Translations under genes and position numbers: made by a program
Shown here: piece by piece, positions 9,092 to 18,624 of the stretch
How positions within the stretch are numbered: position 1 is the first letter of the stretch
Layout of the letters: every line of letters begins with the position of its first letter
Assembly: GCA_024275635.1 (NCBI GenBank)
Contig: JAJRYT010000169.1
Location: 1-64,000, forward strand
DNA length: 64,000 nt
Source: Chloroflexota bacterium
GTDB lineage: Bacteria > Chloroflexota > Anaerolineae > Promineifilales > Promineifilaceae
Direction: 5' to 3'
Notes under the pieces: model-generated
Database searches by the model: none
Told to the model about the DNA's origin: nothing
The model's input: the letters and a program-made list of their open reading frames with translations, nothing else

Positions 9092-10414
9092 ATGACATCG
9101 GGTGAATTAAATCAAATATTAACCCCACTTACCAAAATAAGTGAACTAGATGTGCCCGTTGGATTAGTTCAAGACATTATATTTCGTCTTTTGTTTAACG
9201 AAGGCACAGTCAACATTGGCCGGTTTGCGGAAATACTGGGATTGCCGACACGTGCCCTTGACGAATTACTTTCCCGGATGAAGCAGGAACATCTGGTAGA
9301 AATCGTTAAAGCTGGAACCCTGGGCAGTTTAAGCTTTACCTACGGGTTGACTGAAGCTGGAACCAAGCGCGCCCGCAATGCCTTTGAGCGCAGCCAATAC
9401 GTTGGCCTGGCGCCGGTCTCCATAGAATCATATAACAAAGCTGTCCTGGCCCAAACCGGCCAGACACAGCGTATCACGCCGGAACAGGTGCAGAATTCCC
9501 TTCGTCATCTCATCTTGCCGGATAGTTTCCATCGCCGCATTGGCCCGGCAGTCAATTCTGGAACGTCCCTTTTTCTGTATGGCCCGCCTGGAAACGGTAA
9601 AACGACGATTGCCCAGGCAATTGCCGGACTGTTAGCGAAAGATGATCCTATTTGGTTGCCCAATGCCATCACCGTCGGCGGTCAAATCATTCGCATTGTG
9701 GATCCGTTAGTGCATGAACCGCTGCAAATGGAAGAAGTGCCGTTTCATACGGCCGCAACCTTGAAGTCCAGCGCGACATCTAAACTCAAAATTGATAGGC
9801 GTTGGCGGCTATTTAAGCGGCCGTCCGTCATGGTTGGCGGTGAGTTAGTCATGGATTCACTCGATTTACGGTATGAACCTGTGTCCAAAGTATACGAAGC
9901 TCCGCTGCAATTAAAAGCCAACGGCGGCATGTTCCTCATAGACGATTTCGGCCGTCAGCAAATTAGCCCCCAACAGCTTCTCAACCGTTGGATCGTCCCC
10001 CTGGAAAGCGGCATAGATTTTCTACGCCTCCAGTCAGGCCAAAGTCTGGAAGTCCCTTTCCGTCAACTCATCGTCTTTTCAACCAACCTTGACCCCGGAG
10101 ATTTAGTGGACGATGCTTTCTTGCGCCGTATTCAAATGAAAGTAGAAGTTGGTGGGCCTGACGAACGGTTGTTTTACCAGATATTTTTGCGAATGTGCGA
10201 GGTAATCAAAATATCTTTTGACAAAAAAAGCTTCGTCCATCTGTTACAAAAATGGTATCGTGAACCACAGCGAAAGATGCAATCCGTTCATCCGCGGGAT
10301 ATTATCAAAACAGTTATTTCCCTTTGTGAGTATGAAGGCTCAGAACCCCATTTTACGCCCGACTTGATTGATGAAGCGTGCATCAGTTACTTTGTAGACA
10401 TAAAAAAGGAATGA
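9092..10414 (+). CDS. AAA-type ATPase with winged-helix-like N-terminal region
   Basis: 440-aa P-loop ATPase of unknown role. Residues about 20-90 look like a winged helix-turn-helix (helical, then LSRMKQEHLVEIV and a beta-hairpin-like stretch). The ATPase core has Walker A GPPGNGKTT (about 164-172), followed by a long insert (200-270) and Walker B-like FLIDDFG at about 279. IVFSTNLDPGDLVDDAFLRRI resembles the sensor-1/arginine-finger region of AAA+ proteins. A GGAG ribosome binding site precedes the ATG. Neighbours (gyrA upstream, AIM24 gene convergent) do not indicate a pathway. I recognise the fold but not a named family. Confidence 0.72.
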   Translation: MTSGELNQILTPLTKISELDVPVGLVQDIIFRLLFNEGTVNIGRFAEILGLPTRALDELLSRMKQEHLVEIVKAGTLGSLSFTYGLTEAGTKRARNAFERSQYVGLAPVSIESYNKAVLAQTGQTQRITPEQVQNSLRHLILPDSFHRRIGPAVNSGTSLFLYGPPGNGKTTIAQAIAGLLAKDDPIWLPNAITVGGQIIRIVDPLVHEPLQMEEVPFHTAATLKSSATSKLKIDRRWRLFKRPSVMVGGELVMDSLDLRYEPVSKVYEAPLQLKANGGMFLIDDFGRQQISPQQLLNRWIVPLESGIDFLRLQSGQSLEVPFRQLIVFSTNLDPGDLVDDAFLRRIQMKVEVGGPDERLFYQIFLRMCEVIKISFDKKSFVHLLQKWYREPQRKMQSVHPRDIIKTVISLCEYEGSEPHFTPDLIDEACISYFVDIKKE

Positions 10415-10472
10415 GGACTGAGAAACGAGGAACGAGTGAAGAAATGCTCATCCCTCTGAACTCAGTCCTCAT
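10411..10472. terminator. Shared hairpin between convergent genes (12-bp arms)
   Basis: ATGAGGACTGAG (10411-10422, overlapping the ATPase stop codon) pairs exactly with CTCAGTCCTCAT (10461-10472) across a 38-base loop. CACTTTTCC follows on the plus strand. The same GAGGACTGAG/CTCATCC vocabulary reappears at 44427 and 48962, so this is also a member of the fold-back intergenic repeats. Confidence 0.6.
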
Positions 10473-10480
10473 CACTTTTC

Positions 10481-11269
10481 CTAGCTTTGCAACAAATCCG
10501 TCAAACCTCTAACAATTGACCCTTCGCCTGTTGTTTTGCCGCTAGCCGAGGGCGCATTAGCCAGGATGCGGTCAGCCAGGCGGGAGAAGGGCAGCGATTG
10601 CAGCCAGACACGGCCCGTTCCCTGCAATGTGGCCATAAACAACCCCTCGCCGCCAAAAATCATAGACTTCAGGTTCCCGGCGCGCTGAATGTCGTAATTA
10701 ATCGTGGGTTCAAAAGCGACGATACAGCCGGTATCAACCATCAGTTTCTCGCCGCTCAAACGTTTTTCAATAATGGTTCCCCCGGCATGGATGAACACGT
10801 TGCCATCGCCGCGCAGCCGCTGTAGGATGAACCCTTCACCGCCAAACAGCCCGGCGCCCAGCTTTTTGTTAAACGCAATGCTGACTTCCGTGCCCAGTGC
10901 CGCACACAGGAAGGAATCTTTCTGACAAATCAGTTCGCCGTTGGCCTCGTCGAGGTCAATGGCAATGATTTTGCCGGGATAGGGGGCGCCGAAAGCGACA
11001 TGCTTCTTGCCTTGCCCGCTATTGGTGAAATGGGTCATGAAAATAGATTCACCGGTAAAAGCCCGTTTCGCAACGCTGCCTAACTTACTCATGAATCCGG
11101 CGCTGGGGTTGGAGCCATCACCCATCTTGGTTTCAAAGGTCACCCCATCTTCCATGTACATCATTGCCCCAGCTTCCGCGATAACAGTTTCTCGCGGATC
11201 GAGTTCAACTTCTACAAATTGAAGATCGTCGCCAAATACCTGGTAATCAACCTCGTGACTTTTAGCCAT
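10481..11269 (-). CDS. AIM24 / TIGR00266 family protein
   Basis: 262-aa protein of the AIM24 (TIGR00266) family, a beta-sandwich fold widespread in bacteria and named after a yeast mitochondrial biogenesis factor; its bacterial role is unknown. Family hallmarks are visible: [15 protein letters not shown] near the N-terminus, [34 protein letters not shown] and the C-terminal [26 protein letters not shown] clear GGAGAT ribosome binding site lies before the ATG. The gene is monocistronic and convergent with the upstream ATPase. Confidence 0.88.
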   Translation of the reverse strand: MAKSHEVDYQVFGDDLQFVEVELDPRETVIAEAGAMMYMEDGVTFETKMGDGSNPSAGFMSKLGSVAKRAFTGESIFMTHFTNSGQGKKHVAFGAPYPGKIIAIDLDEANGELICQKDSFLCAALGTEVSIAFNKKLGAGLFGGEGFILQRLRGDGNVFIHAGGTIIEKRLSGEKLMVDTGCIVAFEPTINYDIQRAGNLKSMIFGGEGLFMATLQGTGRVWLQSLPFSRLADRILANAPSASGKTTGEGSIVRGLTDLLQS

Positions 11270-11553
11270 TTGTTTATCTCCTTATGATTTGAGGGTTTAT
11301 TATTGACATTATACCCGATATACGCAAGCGTTACGGGGAAGGTTGTAACCCTGTTTCTGATATATGGGGGCGTGAATTGATGAACGATTTTGGTTGGCGG
11401 GAGTTGGGTGACTTCTCGATATCTGGGGGCAATCTTCCGTGCGGTTTGGTACTCACGCTGTCTGCCGTAAGGATTCTCTCGGAGGCTTCCCTGATTATTG
11501 AGATATTGCGTAATTGGTAATAAATTTTGCAGGTTTATGGAGGGCTTAAGTGT

Positions 11554-11916
11554 CTACATGCAAAATCTAGCGTTCTGGAATTCTGAAGCGTAAATGATTT
11601 TGAGGAAGTCGGTTATTTCTGTAATTTGATGAGGCTGCTGGTCAAATACAACCACCAGATTGCTTTCCAGGCTTACCCCTACAATCCGTAGATTGTTTTT
11701 AAGTTTTAACAAGTCCACCAACCCGATCATTTTCACCGGGTTACAGAAGTCTGTCAATACAACCGCATCAGGATGAAATTGTTCTACTTCTTGCAACAGG
11801 TTGATTTGATTGGTACATGCGATGCCTGAAACTTCTAAATATTTGTCTTGGGACAGCAAGCTTTCCAGGCTTGCGCCCATTAATAAATTATTGCCAATGA
11901 TCAAAACGCGCCGCAT
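11554..11916 (-). CDS. Stand-alone receiver-like domain protein
   Basis: 120-aa protein with the layout of a CheY-like receiver: MRRVLIIGNNLLMGASLESLL at the start, a predicted phospho-acceptor Asp in DAVVLTDFCNP (about residue 56) and a beta-4/beta-5 pattern in LRIVGVSLESN. The acidic pair after beta-1 (normally DD) is replaced by GNN, so normal Mg-dependent phosphorylation is doubtful, and no output domain is attached. An AGGAG site precedes the ATG. It lies downstream of the giant protein at 12024-17729 and may belong to the same minus-strand regulatory set as the two LuxR-type regulators. Confidence 0.6.
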   Translation of the reverse strand: MRRVLIIGNNLLMGASLESLLSQDKYLEVSGIACTNQINLLQEVEQFHPDAVVLTDFCNPVKMIGLVDLLKLKNNLRIVGVSLESNLVVVFDQQPHQITEITDFLKIIYASEFQNARFCM

Positions 11917-12023
11917 TTGAATTCTCCTAAAAGTAAGCAGTACGTTCCAGAGATGCCAGGCTCCTTCAAATTCTTTTGCAAAAGTTGCACCTGAAAAAAG
12001 GGCCTGGCATCTGAAGTGACCGT

Positions 12024-15000
12024 TTAATGATGTGGCTGCTTATGTCTGCGCTGATTATTGTCATTATGAATAGGATGGTTATCGTGCGCGATGTTATGGT
12101 TGTTTTTTAAGGCTTTCTGGGCATAATTCCAGGCTTTTTTGTAGTGTCTGATGGCTTTGTCCGGTTCGCCTTTGTCTAGTTCTTCCCGGGCCTTTGCCAT
12201 TTCTCCCAATGCCTTGTCAATTTTCTCTTGATTACCGTCGGCGATAATGGCCTGGTCAACGGCCGTTTCCGCCAATGTTTGAGCAGCATTCACCAGGGCA
12301 GTAACGGCCGTTTCCACCCCCACTGCTTCTGAACCGCCATCACGGGTAACCTTCAACAATTCGTTCACCGCCTTCTTTGTCTCATCAAACACCTTCTTAC
12401 CTTTACCAGTTAGATGACTGTCATCCACCCAAAACGCGGCGTCGAGGCTTTTCTCAAGGCGCGCCATCGCTTTCGTGAGATGTTTATCAGTTTTCCTGTC
12501 GCCTGTAGGAACCATGTCGGCCAGCAAATTGCGCGTGACCTGGATCGCAATTTGCGGTTCGCTGCCATCAAGAATGCCATCGCCATCACTGTCGGGGTTG
12601 AGCGGATCCGTGCCGAAAAGCGCCTCATCCGCGTCGCTGAGGCCGTCATTATCACTATCGCCATCCAGGTTACCGCTGCTGCTGGCGCTGTTGAAAGTAC
12701 AGGTGACATCCTCGGCATCTTCCAGGTATATCGTTAGCGCAATTTCCCCATTCACATCAAAATTATTATCCAGGTTAGAGACACATTCTATGCCAACCAG
12801 GTTCCAGTCAGTGGGCATTGTCTCCGTAACCGTGTAAGAGCCAGAAATAAGACCTGTGTAGGCAATGGTCTCGGCAATGCCATCGCCATCATCGGGGACG
12901 GCATCATCCAGGCTAAAGCTGCCCCAATCGCCCGTGAAAAAGAAATCCGTGCCGTCGGCCGGGTCAGCATCATGGATGATGGTGATAGTCCCGGCGTCGG
13001 GCGACTGGAATTCATACGCGCCCAGATCAACCATACCTTGTACCGGCTGGCGCAAATGCCCATCCAGATCAAAGCGCGGCGAGGCAGCAGCCGGTGATTG
13101 GTCAATGGCTGGCGAACCGGCCAGCAGGCGCCAATCAGCGCCGGGAGTCATCAGGGGAGAAGCGCCGTCGGTCAGGAAATGCATGACGGTGGGAGCGATG
13201 AACTGGGGATCAACATGGATGTTACCGGCCCGATCAGCATAAGCGCCGTCGGAAATGATATTGTTTTCGACAAAGGTGAAACTCTCCGAATTATTGTGGC
13301 TTTCCCACGATGGCTGCAGCGCCGGATTATCCACGTGCAGATCATCCGGGACCCAAACATAATTGAGGCCCCAGGTGTAATCCAGGTCTTCTTCATCGGC
13401 GCTTCCGGCCGGTTGGTCATAATGCAGCCGCCAGTTGTTCCAGATGATGTTGTTGTAGATTTTCACGTCGCTAAATCCGGGCGCGATTGCTTCGCCGTCT
13501 ACGCCATCATACTCATGACCATTGCGTTCACTGTCTATCCCGCCCCCAGCGGCCGTGTAGCTGCCGGCGACAATGTTGCCCACAATCGTATTGTTGAAAA
13601 CTTCTACATAAAACGTGTCATCGAACGCCAGACCCGCGCCGCGCGCGTGATTTTCGTCATGATCATCGGCGATATTCTCGGCAATTAAGTTGTTGTAAAT
13701 CCTGACCAGAGAGGTGTCATTACCGACATCTTCAAAGCTGATAGCCCCGCCATCGTCATAGCAGAGGTTGCGTAGAAACAGATTGCCGTAGAGGTCAATT
13801 GGCCCGGTATCTTCAAAAAATGCACCGCCGCCGTGATCCTCAGCTTTGTTCTCCTCGATCACATTTCCGTAAATCATCAGGCGGTCCTTGATCTCGTACA
13901 TAGAGATGCCACCGCCATAATCGGGTGAATAATTGTGTAGGATGTGGTTATTGTATATTTGATATGTGCCCGGCGGCGGCCCGGTCCTATGGTCATCCCT
14001 GGTATGTTCGGGTTCGCCACAATGGGTGCAGGTAGCAAGGTAATCTTCAGGCAAGATGAGGCCCATATCGCGATGTTCCGCCACCACGTAATCAGGCTCG
14101 TCGTTAACGCTAATACCGCCGCCATAACCGCCATAGTTGCCGTTTTCAGCGATGGTGTTTGACCATATTTTTACGTTGTGATTGGAGCGGTGCAGCCAGA
14201 TGCCGCCGCCGTAGTAGCCGCCGTTGCGGACAATGATGTTGTTATTGATGTCTATGTTGCGATTGCCGTAGTCGCCAAAGATGCCGGCGCCAATATCTTC
14301 GGCAACGCTCCCTCCGGTGATGGTGAAGCCGCTGATGACGATGTTTTGGACACGGCCGTCTGCCCCACCCGCGCCAATGAAAATAACCGGGCCGCCGCCG
14401 TTACTGGCCCCCTGCGATTCGGTCACATTGGACTCGGAAAGGCCATCAATAATCGTCTCATGCGGCCCAGAGCCGATAAGCTGAATATCTGATTCAGCAA
14501 TCTGTAACCGTTCGTTGTACGTGCCTGGGGCGACAAACACGTAGCGCGGCGTGGCCTCTGGCAGATTGTCCAACGCTTTTGTGATACTGTGCCAGGGTTT
14601 TGCCTGGGAGCCATCTTCCGGCCCGGCGCTGCTGCCGTCTACAAATACGGAGCGCGCATCCAGGTAGCTGGCCCAGTTAGGATGATAAACCAGGTCGTCC
14701 AATCGGATGCCGTTGGAAGGCCCTGCGGTGGTGGTGACGATGATGATATTACCCGCCGGGTCTGGTACGCCTTGTACCTTAATTTCATTATTCGACCAGG
14801 AGATGACTTTGAGTTCCTGGCCGCCCAGCGTGACGGTTGAGAAGCCTTGTTCATTGCCGAAATTTCCCCCTCTAATTGCAAAGCTGCCCCCCAGGGCCAC
14901 ACTGTTCACGCGGGCATTGAAAAAAGCGCGGAAAGTGTTCCACAATCCGTTGAAAAGGGGCGTTTTTAACTGCATTTGCGCCATGCGCGGCCCAGCCAGC

Positions 15001-17729
15001 GCCGCAATACCCGGGAAGTCTATTTCGTTTTCGCCAATGAACGGTTCGGCCGGGCTATACCAGGGGGCGATGTTGCACAACCGGCCGGCGTCATTGGCCG
15101 GATCGGCGGCGACGGGGACGAGTGACCAATCGGCTTCAAATTTATACTGCCCCTGGCCGAAGGTGTAGGGCAGCATGAGGGGCAGGTAATTGGCGCAGAA
15201 GCCGGCTAAGGCGGGATCGTTACCGAGGTATATGTGAACGCCGGGGGCGAAGCGCCGCTCTAATTCTGGCTTTTGTATCTGAACTTCTTCCGGCGGGCAT
15301 TGGCTGACGCCGGGTTGGCCGGGGATGTCGGGCGCGCCGGCATAGCACAGAGGGTTGCCCATGAAACCTGATCCCAGGAAGTAGCCGAGGTGGTCGTAGA
15401 CGCCGACCGGGGCGTAATCTATGCCTGCTTTTTCGGCGAACAGCAGGCTTTGGGTATCAGTAGGATTGGGAGTGATGTCGCCGCCCCGGTGGTCAATGTT
15501 AAGATCATCGAAGACGCCGCCTTCGATTTCACCGGCCAATGGCACGCCGATGGGCGAGCCGGGCGGGGTGGTGTTGAGGCCGAAGTTGATGGGGATACGG
15601 CCGTTGCCCCCTACCGTCACCGTTACCACATCCGAACCGGCTGGAGAAGGCGCAAACCCATCCGGCACAGTCGCCTTAACAACGTAATCACCCGGAGCCA
15701 GGTCGCGAAATTCAAAATAACCGGGCATCGGCCCCACAAAAGCGCCGCCCCATTCGTCAATCGGCCAGGTGTAGGGTTCGACCCAACCCTGTGCCATCGT
15801 TGCTGCCTTGTCAAACTGGCCTGATGTCGTCTCCGTCAACAGGGTTGTCCCATTTGCATCCCACAATTCAACCGTCACGCCAGGCAGCGTTCTCTCGTCG
15901 TTGGGCTGAAAAACGCCATCACTTACCCAGTCGCCTCGCTCAAATTGGTCGTTGAAGACAAAGCCATCTATATGGCCTGTTCCAGCGGGAACCGGCTCAA
16001 GATAGAGATCGGCCTGGTAGTTGGCCGTGTACCACTGCACGTACCGGTTCATGGCATTATGCGTGACGGTGTAAGGGTCGCCCATCTCGACGCAGGGAGC
16101 GGGCGGGACGTTAGGGTTACAGGTCGGTGTGTAGATGATGTTGGGATAGAAGGTATCGGTTATCATCGCGCCGCGGTAGCCGGGCGGCGGTTCCACGTCC
16201 ACATAGGCCAGGACTTCAATTTCCGGCATGGCGTCGAAATTGTACCAACCGTTGGCGTCGGTTGTTGTAGTGTGTTGTATGCTGCCATCTTTGTAGCGGA
16301 TGTGGACAACGGCCCCCGCCATCGGCGTCGGCGGCGTGGTTGAATGATCATAAACTGTCCCTTGCACCCGGGCATAGAAGCGGGGTAACAATGTCTCAAA
16401 CCAGGGTAGGGTAATCCAATTGTCTCTGGCCGGGACGATTACCTGGGCCTGCCCCCAGACGTAATTGATGGGTACATCGGAGAGAAAAACTTTGTAACGG
16501 CCGGGGGGGACATCATCAAACTGAAAGAAACCGGTTTCCGGGTTGGCTTCCACGGCGGCCACCGGATGGGTCGGTATCGCTTCATCATCAATAAAAAGAA
16601 TCACAAAGCCATCAACGACGCGGGTGTTGGCGGAAACGCCCGGATGCGCCTGGGGAACCAATGCGTCTGCCGGTTCCAGCGCGTCAAAGGCCATGTCGGC
16701 ATCAAACAGCGTGCCGCTGATTTTACCGGCATTGGTCAGGGTCGTGCGGGGCGGGAAGCGGTCAGCCAGGTTATCGGCGGTGATCTGGCCCAGGTTTTCC
16801 ACAAACCCATGCCAGATGAGATAACCACCATCCTCCACGCCTGGATCGCCGGGGTAGAGGACGGCTTCAAAGGCACGGCCGCCTTCCTCGCTGCTCATAA
16901 GGAAGAATTCGGTTGTGGCGTCAAAGTCCAGCGGCGACCGCGTGGCCGGATTGTTAACTGGGCCGAAGGATGATGGCCCGTCTACATCGTATAAGTAGGC
17001 TGTGGATGGGTCGGAGGTGATGAAAACTTCTCCGGGCGGCAGGCAGGTGAAGTAGTAGAGGCCAGCGGTGTTGTTAACGGCCGTTCCATCTGCCAACATA
17101 ATCTCTTCCTGCGAGCCACTCACGCCCGTCGCCAACAAATTGCCATCCGCGTCCCAGGCGCTAAACGTTACGCCATTCAGCGGCGGATCATCAGGCGCAT
17201 CATCTTCCCCGTTCACCAGATTGTCGTAGAACGCATAAGCGAGCAAGTTGGCCCTGGGGAGATCGTTAGGGCCGATGGCACAGTTCGGATTAGGGTCTGG
17301 CCCGCCCAGAGGCGGCAGATAGGCATCCTGAATCAGATTGTCGCCTGGCTCAACGTTGAATTCACGGCTGGTAGAATCATGGCCGGGGGCGCTGAAAATG
17401 ACCACATACTCACCAGGGGCGGGGAGAACGGCCGTCCATTCATTACTCAAGCTGGAACCTGTACTTACGATGCTTCCATACGTTACAAAAGCGCCGGAAT
17501 GCATATCCTGCACCATAACCTGAGCGTCAAAAATAGGCGGGGTAAGCGGATTAGGTGCAAGGATTGACCCGGCCCCATCATTGGTCCCGGTATAAATACT
17601 GCCCCCAACAGTTGCTGTTCCTGCCTGCGCCTCAATGGATGTTGATGGTCTGGCGGTCAGTACGAAAATTGCCACAATCGAAACTAGCCAAAAATATCTG
17701 ATGCGTCCCTTCAAAGTTTGTTTAGACAT
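12024..17729 (-). CDS. Giant secreted multidomain protein (Cna/SdrD-like, TIG, beta-helix, TSP3)
   Basis: About 1900-aa exported protein. I start it at ATG 17729 (MSKQTLKGRIRYFWLVS), because a signal peptide begins there behind a GGGGG-rich ribosome site; the ORF track starts 33 bp earlier at a TTG. In order: several carboxypeptidase-regulatory/Cna-B-like beta domains (VQDMHSGAF, GYRGAMITDTFYPN), SdrD-B-like domain (FVFNDQFERG), an IPT/TIG domain (GNFGNEQGFSTVTLGG), a right-handed beta-helix (DUF1565-type start, then repeated NNIIVRNGG-like turns), a prealbumin-like domain, a calcium-binding TSP3 repeat (DSDGDGILDG), a charged helical segment and a His/Asn-rich tail. No LPXTG or other anchor is visible. 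It is paralogous to the 20319-25115 protein over the Cna-like part. Adhesion or sheath formation is a guess. Confidence 0.85.
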   Translation of the reverse strand: MSKQTLKGRIRYFWLVSIVAIFVLTARPSTSIEAQAGTATVGGSIYTGTNDGAGSILAPNPLTPPIFDAQVMVQDMHSGAFVTYGSIVSTGSSLSNEWTAVLPAPGEYVVIFSAPGHDSTSREFNVEPGDNLIQDAYLPPLGGPDPNPNCAIGPNDLPRANLLAYAFYDNLVNGEDDAPDDPPLNGVTFSAWDADGNLLATGVSGSQEEIMLADGTAVNNTAGLYYFTCLPPGEVFITSDPSTAYLYDVDGPSSFGPVNNPATRSPLDFDATTEFFLMSSEEGGRAFEAVLYPGDPGVEDGGYLIWHGFVENLGQITADNLADRFPPRTTLTNAGKISGTLFDADMAFDALEPADALVPQAHPGVSANTRVVDGFVILFIDDEAIPTHPVAAVEANPETGFFQFDDVPPGRYKVFLSDVPINYVWGQAQVIVPARDNWITLPWFETLLPRFYARVQGTVYDHSTTPPTPMAGAVVHIRYKDGSIQHTTTTDANGWYNFDAMPEIEVLAYVDVEPPPGYRGAMITDTFYPNIIYTPTCNPNVPPAPCVEMGDPYTVTHNAMNRYVQWYTANYQADLYLEPVPAGTGHIDGFVFNDQFERGDWVSDGVFQPNDERTLPGVTVELWDANGTTLLTETTSGQFDKAATMAQGWVEPYTWPIDEWGGAFVGPMPGYFEFRDLAPGDYVVKATVPDGFAPSPAGSDVVTVTVGGNGRIPINFGLNTTPPGSPIGVPLAGEIEGGVFDDLNIDHRGGDITPNPTDTQSLLFAEKAGIDYAPVGVYDHLGYFLGSGFMGNPLCYAGAPDIPGQPGVSQCPPEEVQIQKPELERRFAPGVHIYLGNDPALAGFCANYLPLMLPYTFGQGQYKFEADWSLVPVAADPANDAGRLCNIAPWYSPAEPFIGENEIDFPGIAALAGPRMAQMQLKTPLFNGLWNTFRAFFNARVNSVALGGSFAIRGGNFGNEQGFSTVTLGGQELKVISWSNNEIKVQGVPDPAGNIIIVTTTAGPSNGIRLDDLVYHPNWASYLDARSVFVDGSSAGPEDGSQAKPWHSITKALDNLPEATPRYVFVAPGTYNERLQIAESDIQLIGSGPHETIIDGLSESNVTESQGASNGGGPVIFIGAGGADGRVQNIVISGFTITGGSVAEDIGAGIFGDYGNRNIDINNNIIVRNGGYYGGGIWLHRSNHNVKIWSNTIAENGNYGGYGGGISVNDEPDYVVAEHRDMGLILPEDYLATCTHCGEPEHTRDDHRTGPPPGTYQIYNNHILHNYSPDYGGGISMYEIKDRLMIYGNVIEENKAEDHGGGAFFEDTGPIDLYGNLFLRNLCYDDGGAISFEDVGNDTSLVRIYNNLIAENIADDHDENHARGAGLAFDDTFYVEVFNNTIVGNIVAGSYTAAGGGIDSERNGHEYDGVDGEAIAPGFSDVKIYNNIIWNNWRLHYDQPAGSADEEDLDYTWGLNYVWVPDDLHVDNPALQPSWESHNNSESFTFVENNIISDGAYADRAGNIHVDPQFIAPTVMHFLTDGASPLMTPGADWRLLAGSPAIDQSPAAASPRFDLDGHLRQPVQGMVDLGAYEFQSPDAGTITIIHDADPADGTDFFFTGDWGSFSLDDAVPDDGDGIAETIAYTGLISGSYTVTETMPTDWNLVGIECVSNLDNNFDVNGEIALTIYLEDAEDVTCTFNSASSSGNLDGDSDNDGLSDADEALFGTDPLNPDSDGDGILDGSEPQIAIQVTRNLLADMVPTGDRKTDKHLTKAMARLEKSLDAAFWVDDSHLTGKGKKVFDETKKAVNELLKVTRDGGSEAVGVETAVTALVNAAQTLAETAVDQAIIADGNQEKIDKALGEMAKAREELDKGEPDKAIRHYKKAWNYAQKALKNNHNIAHDNHPIHNDNNQRRHKQPHH

Positions 17730-17894
17730 TTCCGCCCCCAGGAGCTTGACGTTTGTCGCCAAGAGCTTCTGCCTGACCAGGTTTAAGCAACGACCATGTA
17801 TCGTAGCTTACCCAAACCTAAATTTCAGGAAGAAGTAATCCTCAACCGACTATGCTATTATAATAAAGTCAGTGTAAATCAAATTGCTGACGAA

Positions 17895-17975
17895 CGGTAT
17901 CCTGTTTTTGGATGAATAAGGGGGGTGATTTTTCCCAAATCAAAAGGATGATGGAGAATCACCTATTCAGGTGAT
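17895..17975. repeat. Conserved intergenic element, copy 1 (GGTATCCTG ... ATCACCT hairpin)
   Basis: CGGTATCCTGTTTTTGGATG is followed by an AAGGGGGGTGAT stretch and, at 17958-17975, a 7-bp hairpin (ATCACCT-ATTC-AGGTGAT) ending just past the response-regulator stop. The same word order occurs at 25469-25539 and 25902-25981, again between a response regulator and a giant secreted protein gene. It probably lies in the leader or promoter region of the giant protein gene. Confidence 0.6.
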
Positions 17976-17978
17976 AAT

Positions 17979-18599
17979 TCAATCTAACTTTGGCATATAC
18001 AGTCCTAACGCGACAGCGCGGGCAACGATTTGTGTGCGATTAACGACGTCTAATTTTTCTTTGAGGTCATTAATTGTTGTTTGGACAACGGTTGGAGAAA
18101 GGTTACATATTGCGGCAATTTCAACCGTGGTTGCACCTTTGGTCAATTCAGCGAGTACTTCACGCTCACGCGAGTTTAGACTTGCTTCTATTGGTTTCCC
18201 TTCCGGAATCAGTTTGTGTGTTAACACCCCTTGTTTAGCTACCTGGCGAATTGCTTTGTAGAGATGTTCCGGTGTGGCTGGCTTCATTAAGAACCCATCT
18301 GCTCCCGTCATCAAAACATTTGAGATTTCAGCTGGCTTGCTGCCAATATCGAGCGCCAAAACCCGCACGCTCGCCTCAACTTTCAAGATGCGTATCGTCT
18401 CAGATGGGATTATTGTATCAATTAGGACTACATCAATCTGTTGCTGGCGGGCTAATTGCACTGCTTCCAACCCGCTGCTCGTCACGCCAGCTACAATAAA
18501 GTCGGATTGTCCATTGACCAGATTCACCAACCCTTTACGAAACAAGTCATGCGCAACTACAATCAAAACCTTGATTTGACCAGTTTCCTGAGAATTCAT
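17979..18599 (-). CDS. NarL/FixJ-type response regulator with degenerate receiver
   Basis: 206-aa regulator: receiver (residues about 9-125) plus LuxR-type HTH (about 140-200, LNSREREVLAELTKGATTVEIAAICNLSPTVVQTTINDLKEKL). The phospho-acceptor Asp is present in DVVLIDTIIPS, but the acidic pocket reads VAHD instead of the usual DD and the conserved Thr/Lys region is altered (LALDIGSKP), so phosphorylation may be weak or absent. It is a paralogue of the intact regulator at 26013-26657. It sits upstream of, and reads toward, the giant protein gene 12024-17729, its likely target. No kinase lies next to it. Confidence 0.85.
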   Translation of the reverse strand: MNSQETGQIKVLIVVAHDLFRKGLVNLVNGQSDFIVAGVTSSGLEAVQLARQQQIDVVLIDTIIPSETIRILKVEASVRVLALDIGSKPAEISNVLMTGADGFLMKPATPEHLYKAIRQVAKQGVLTHKLIPEGKPIEASLNSREREVLAELTKGATTVEIAAICNLSPTVVQTTINDLKEKLDVVNRTQIVARAVALGLYMPKLD

Positions 18600-18624
18600 T
18601 GCAAATAATACCGCCGAATTATCC

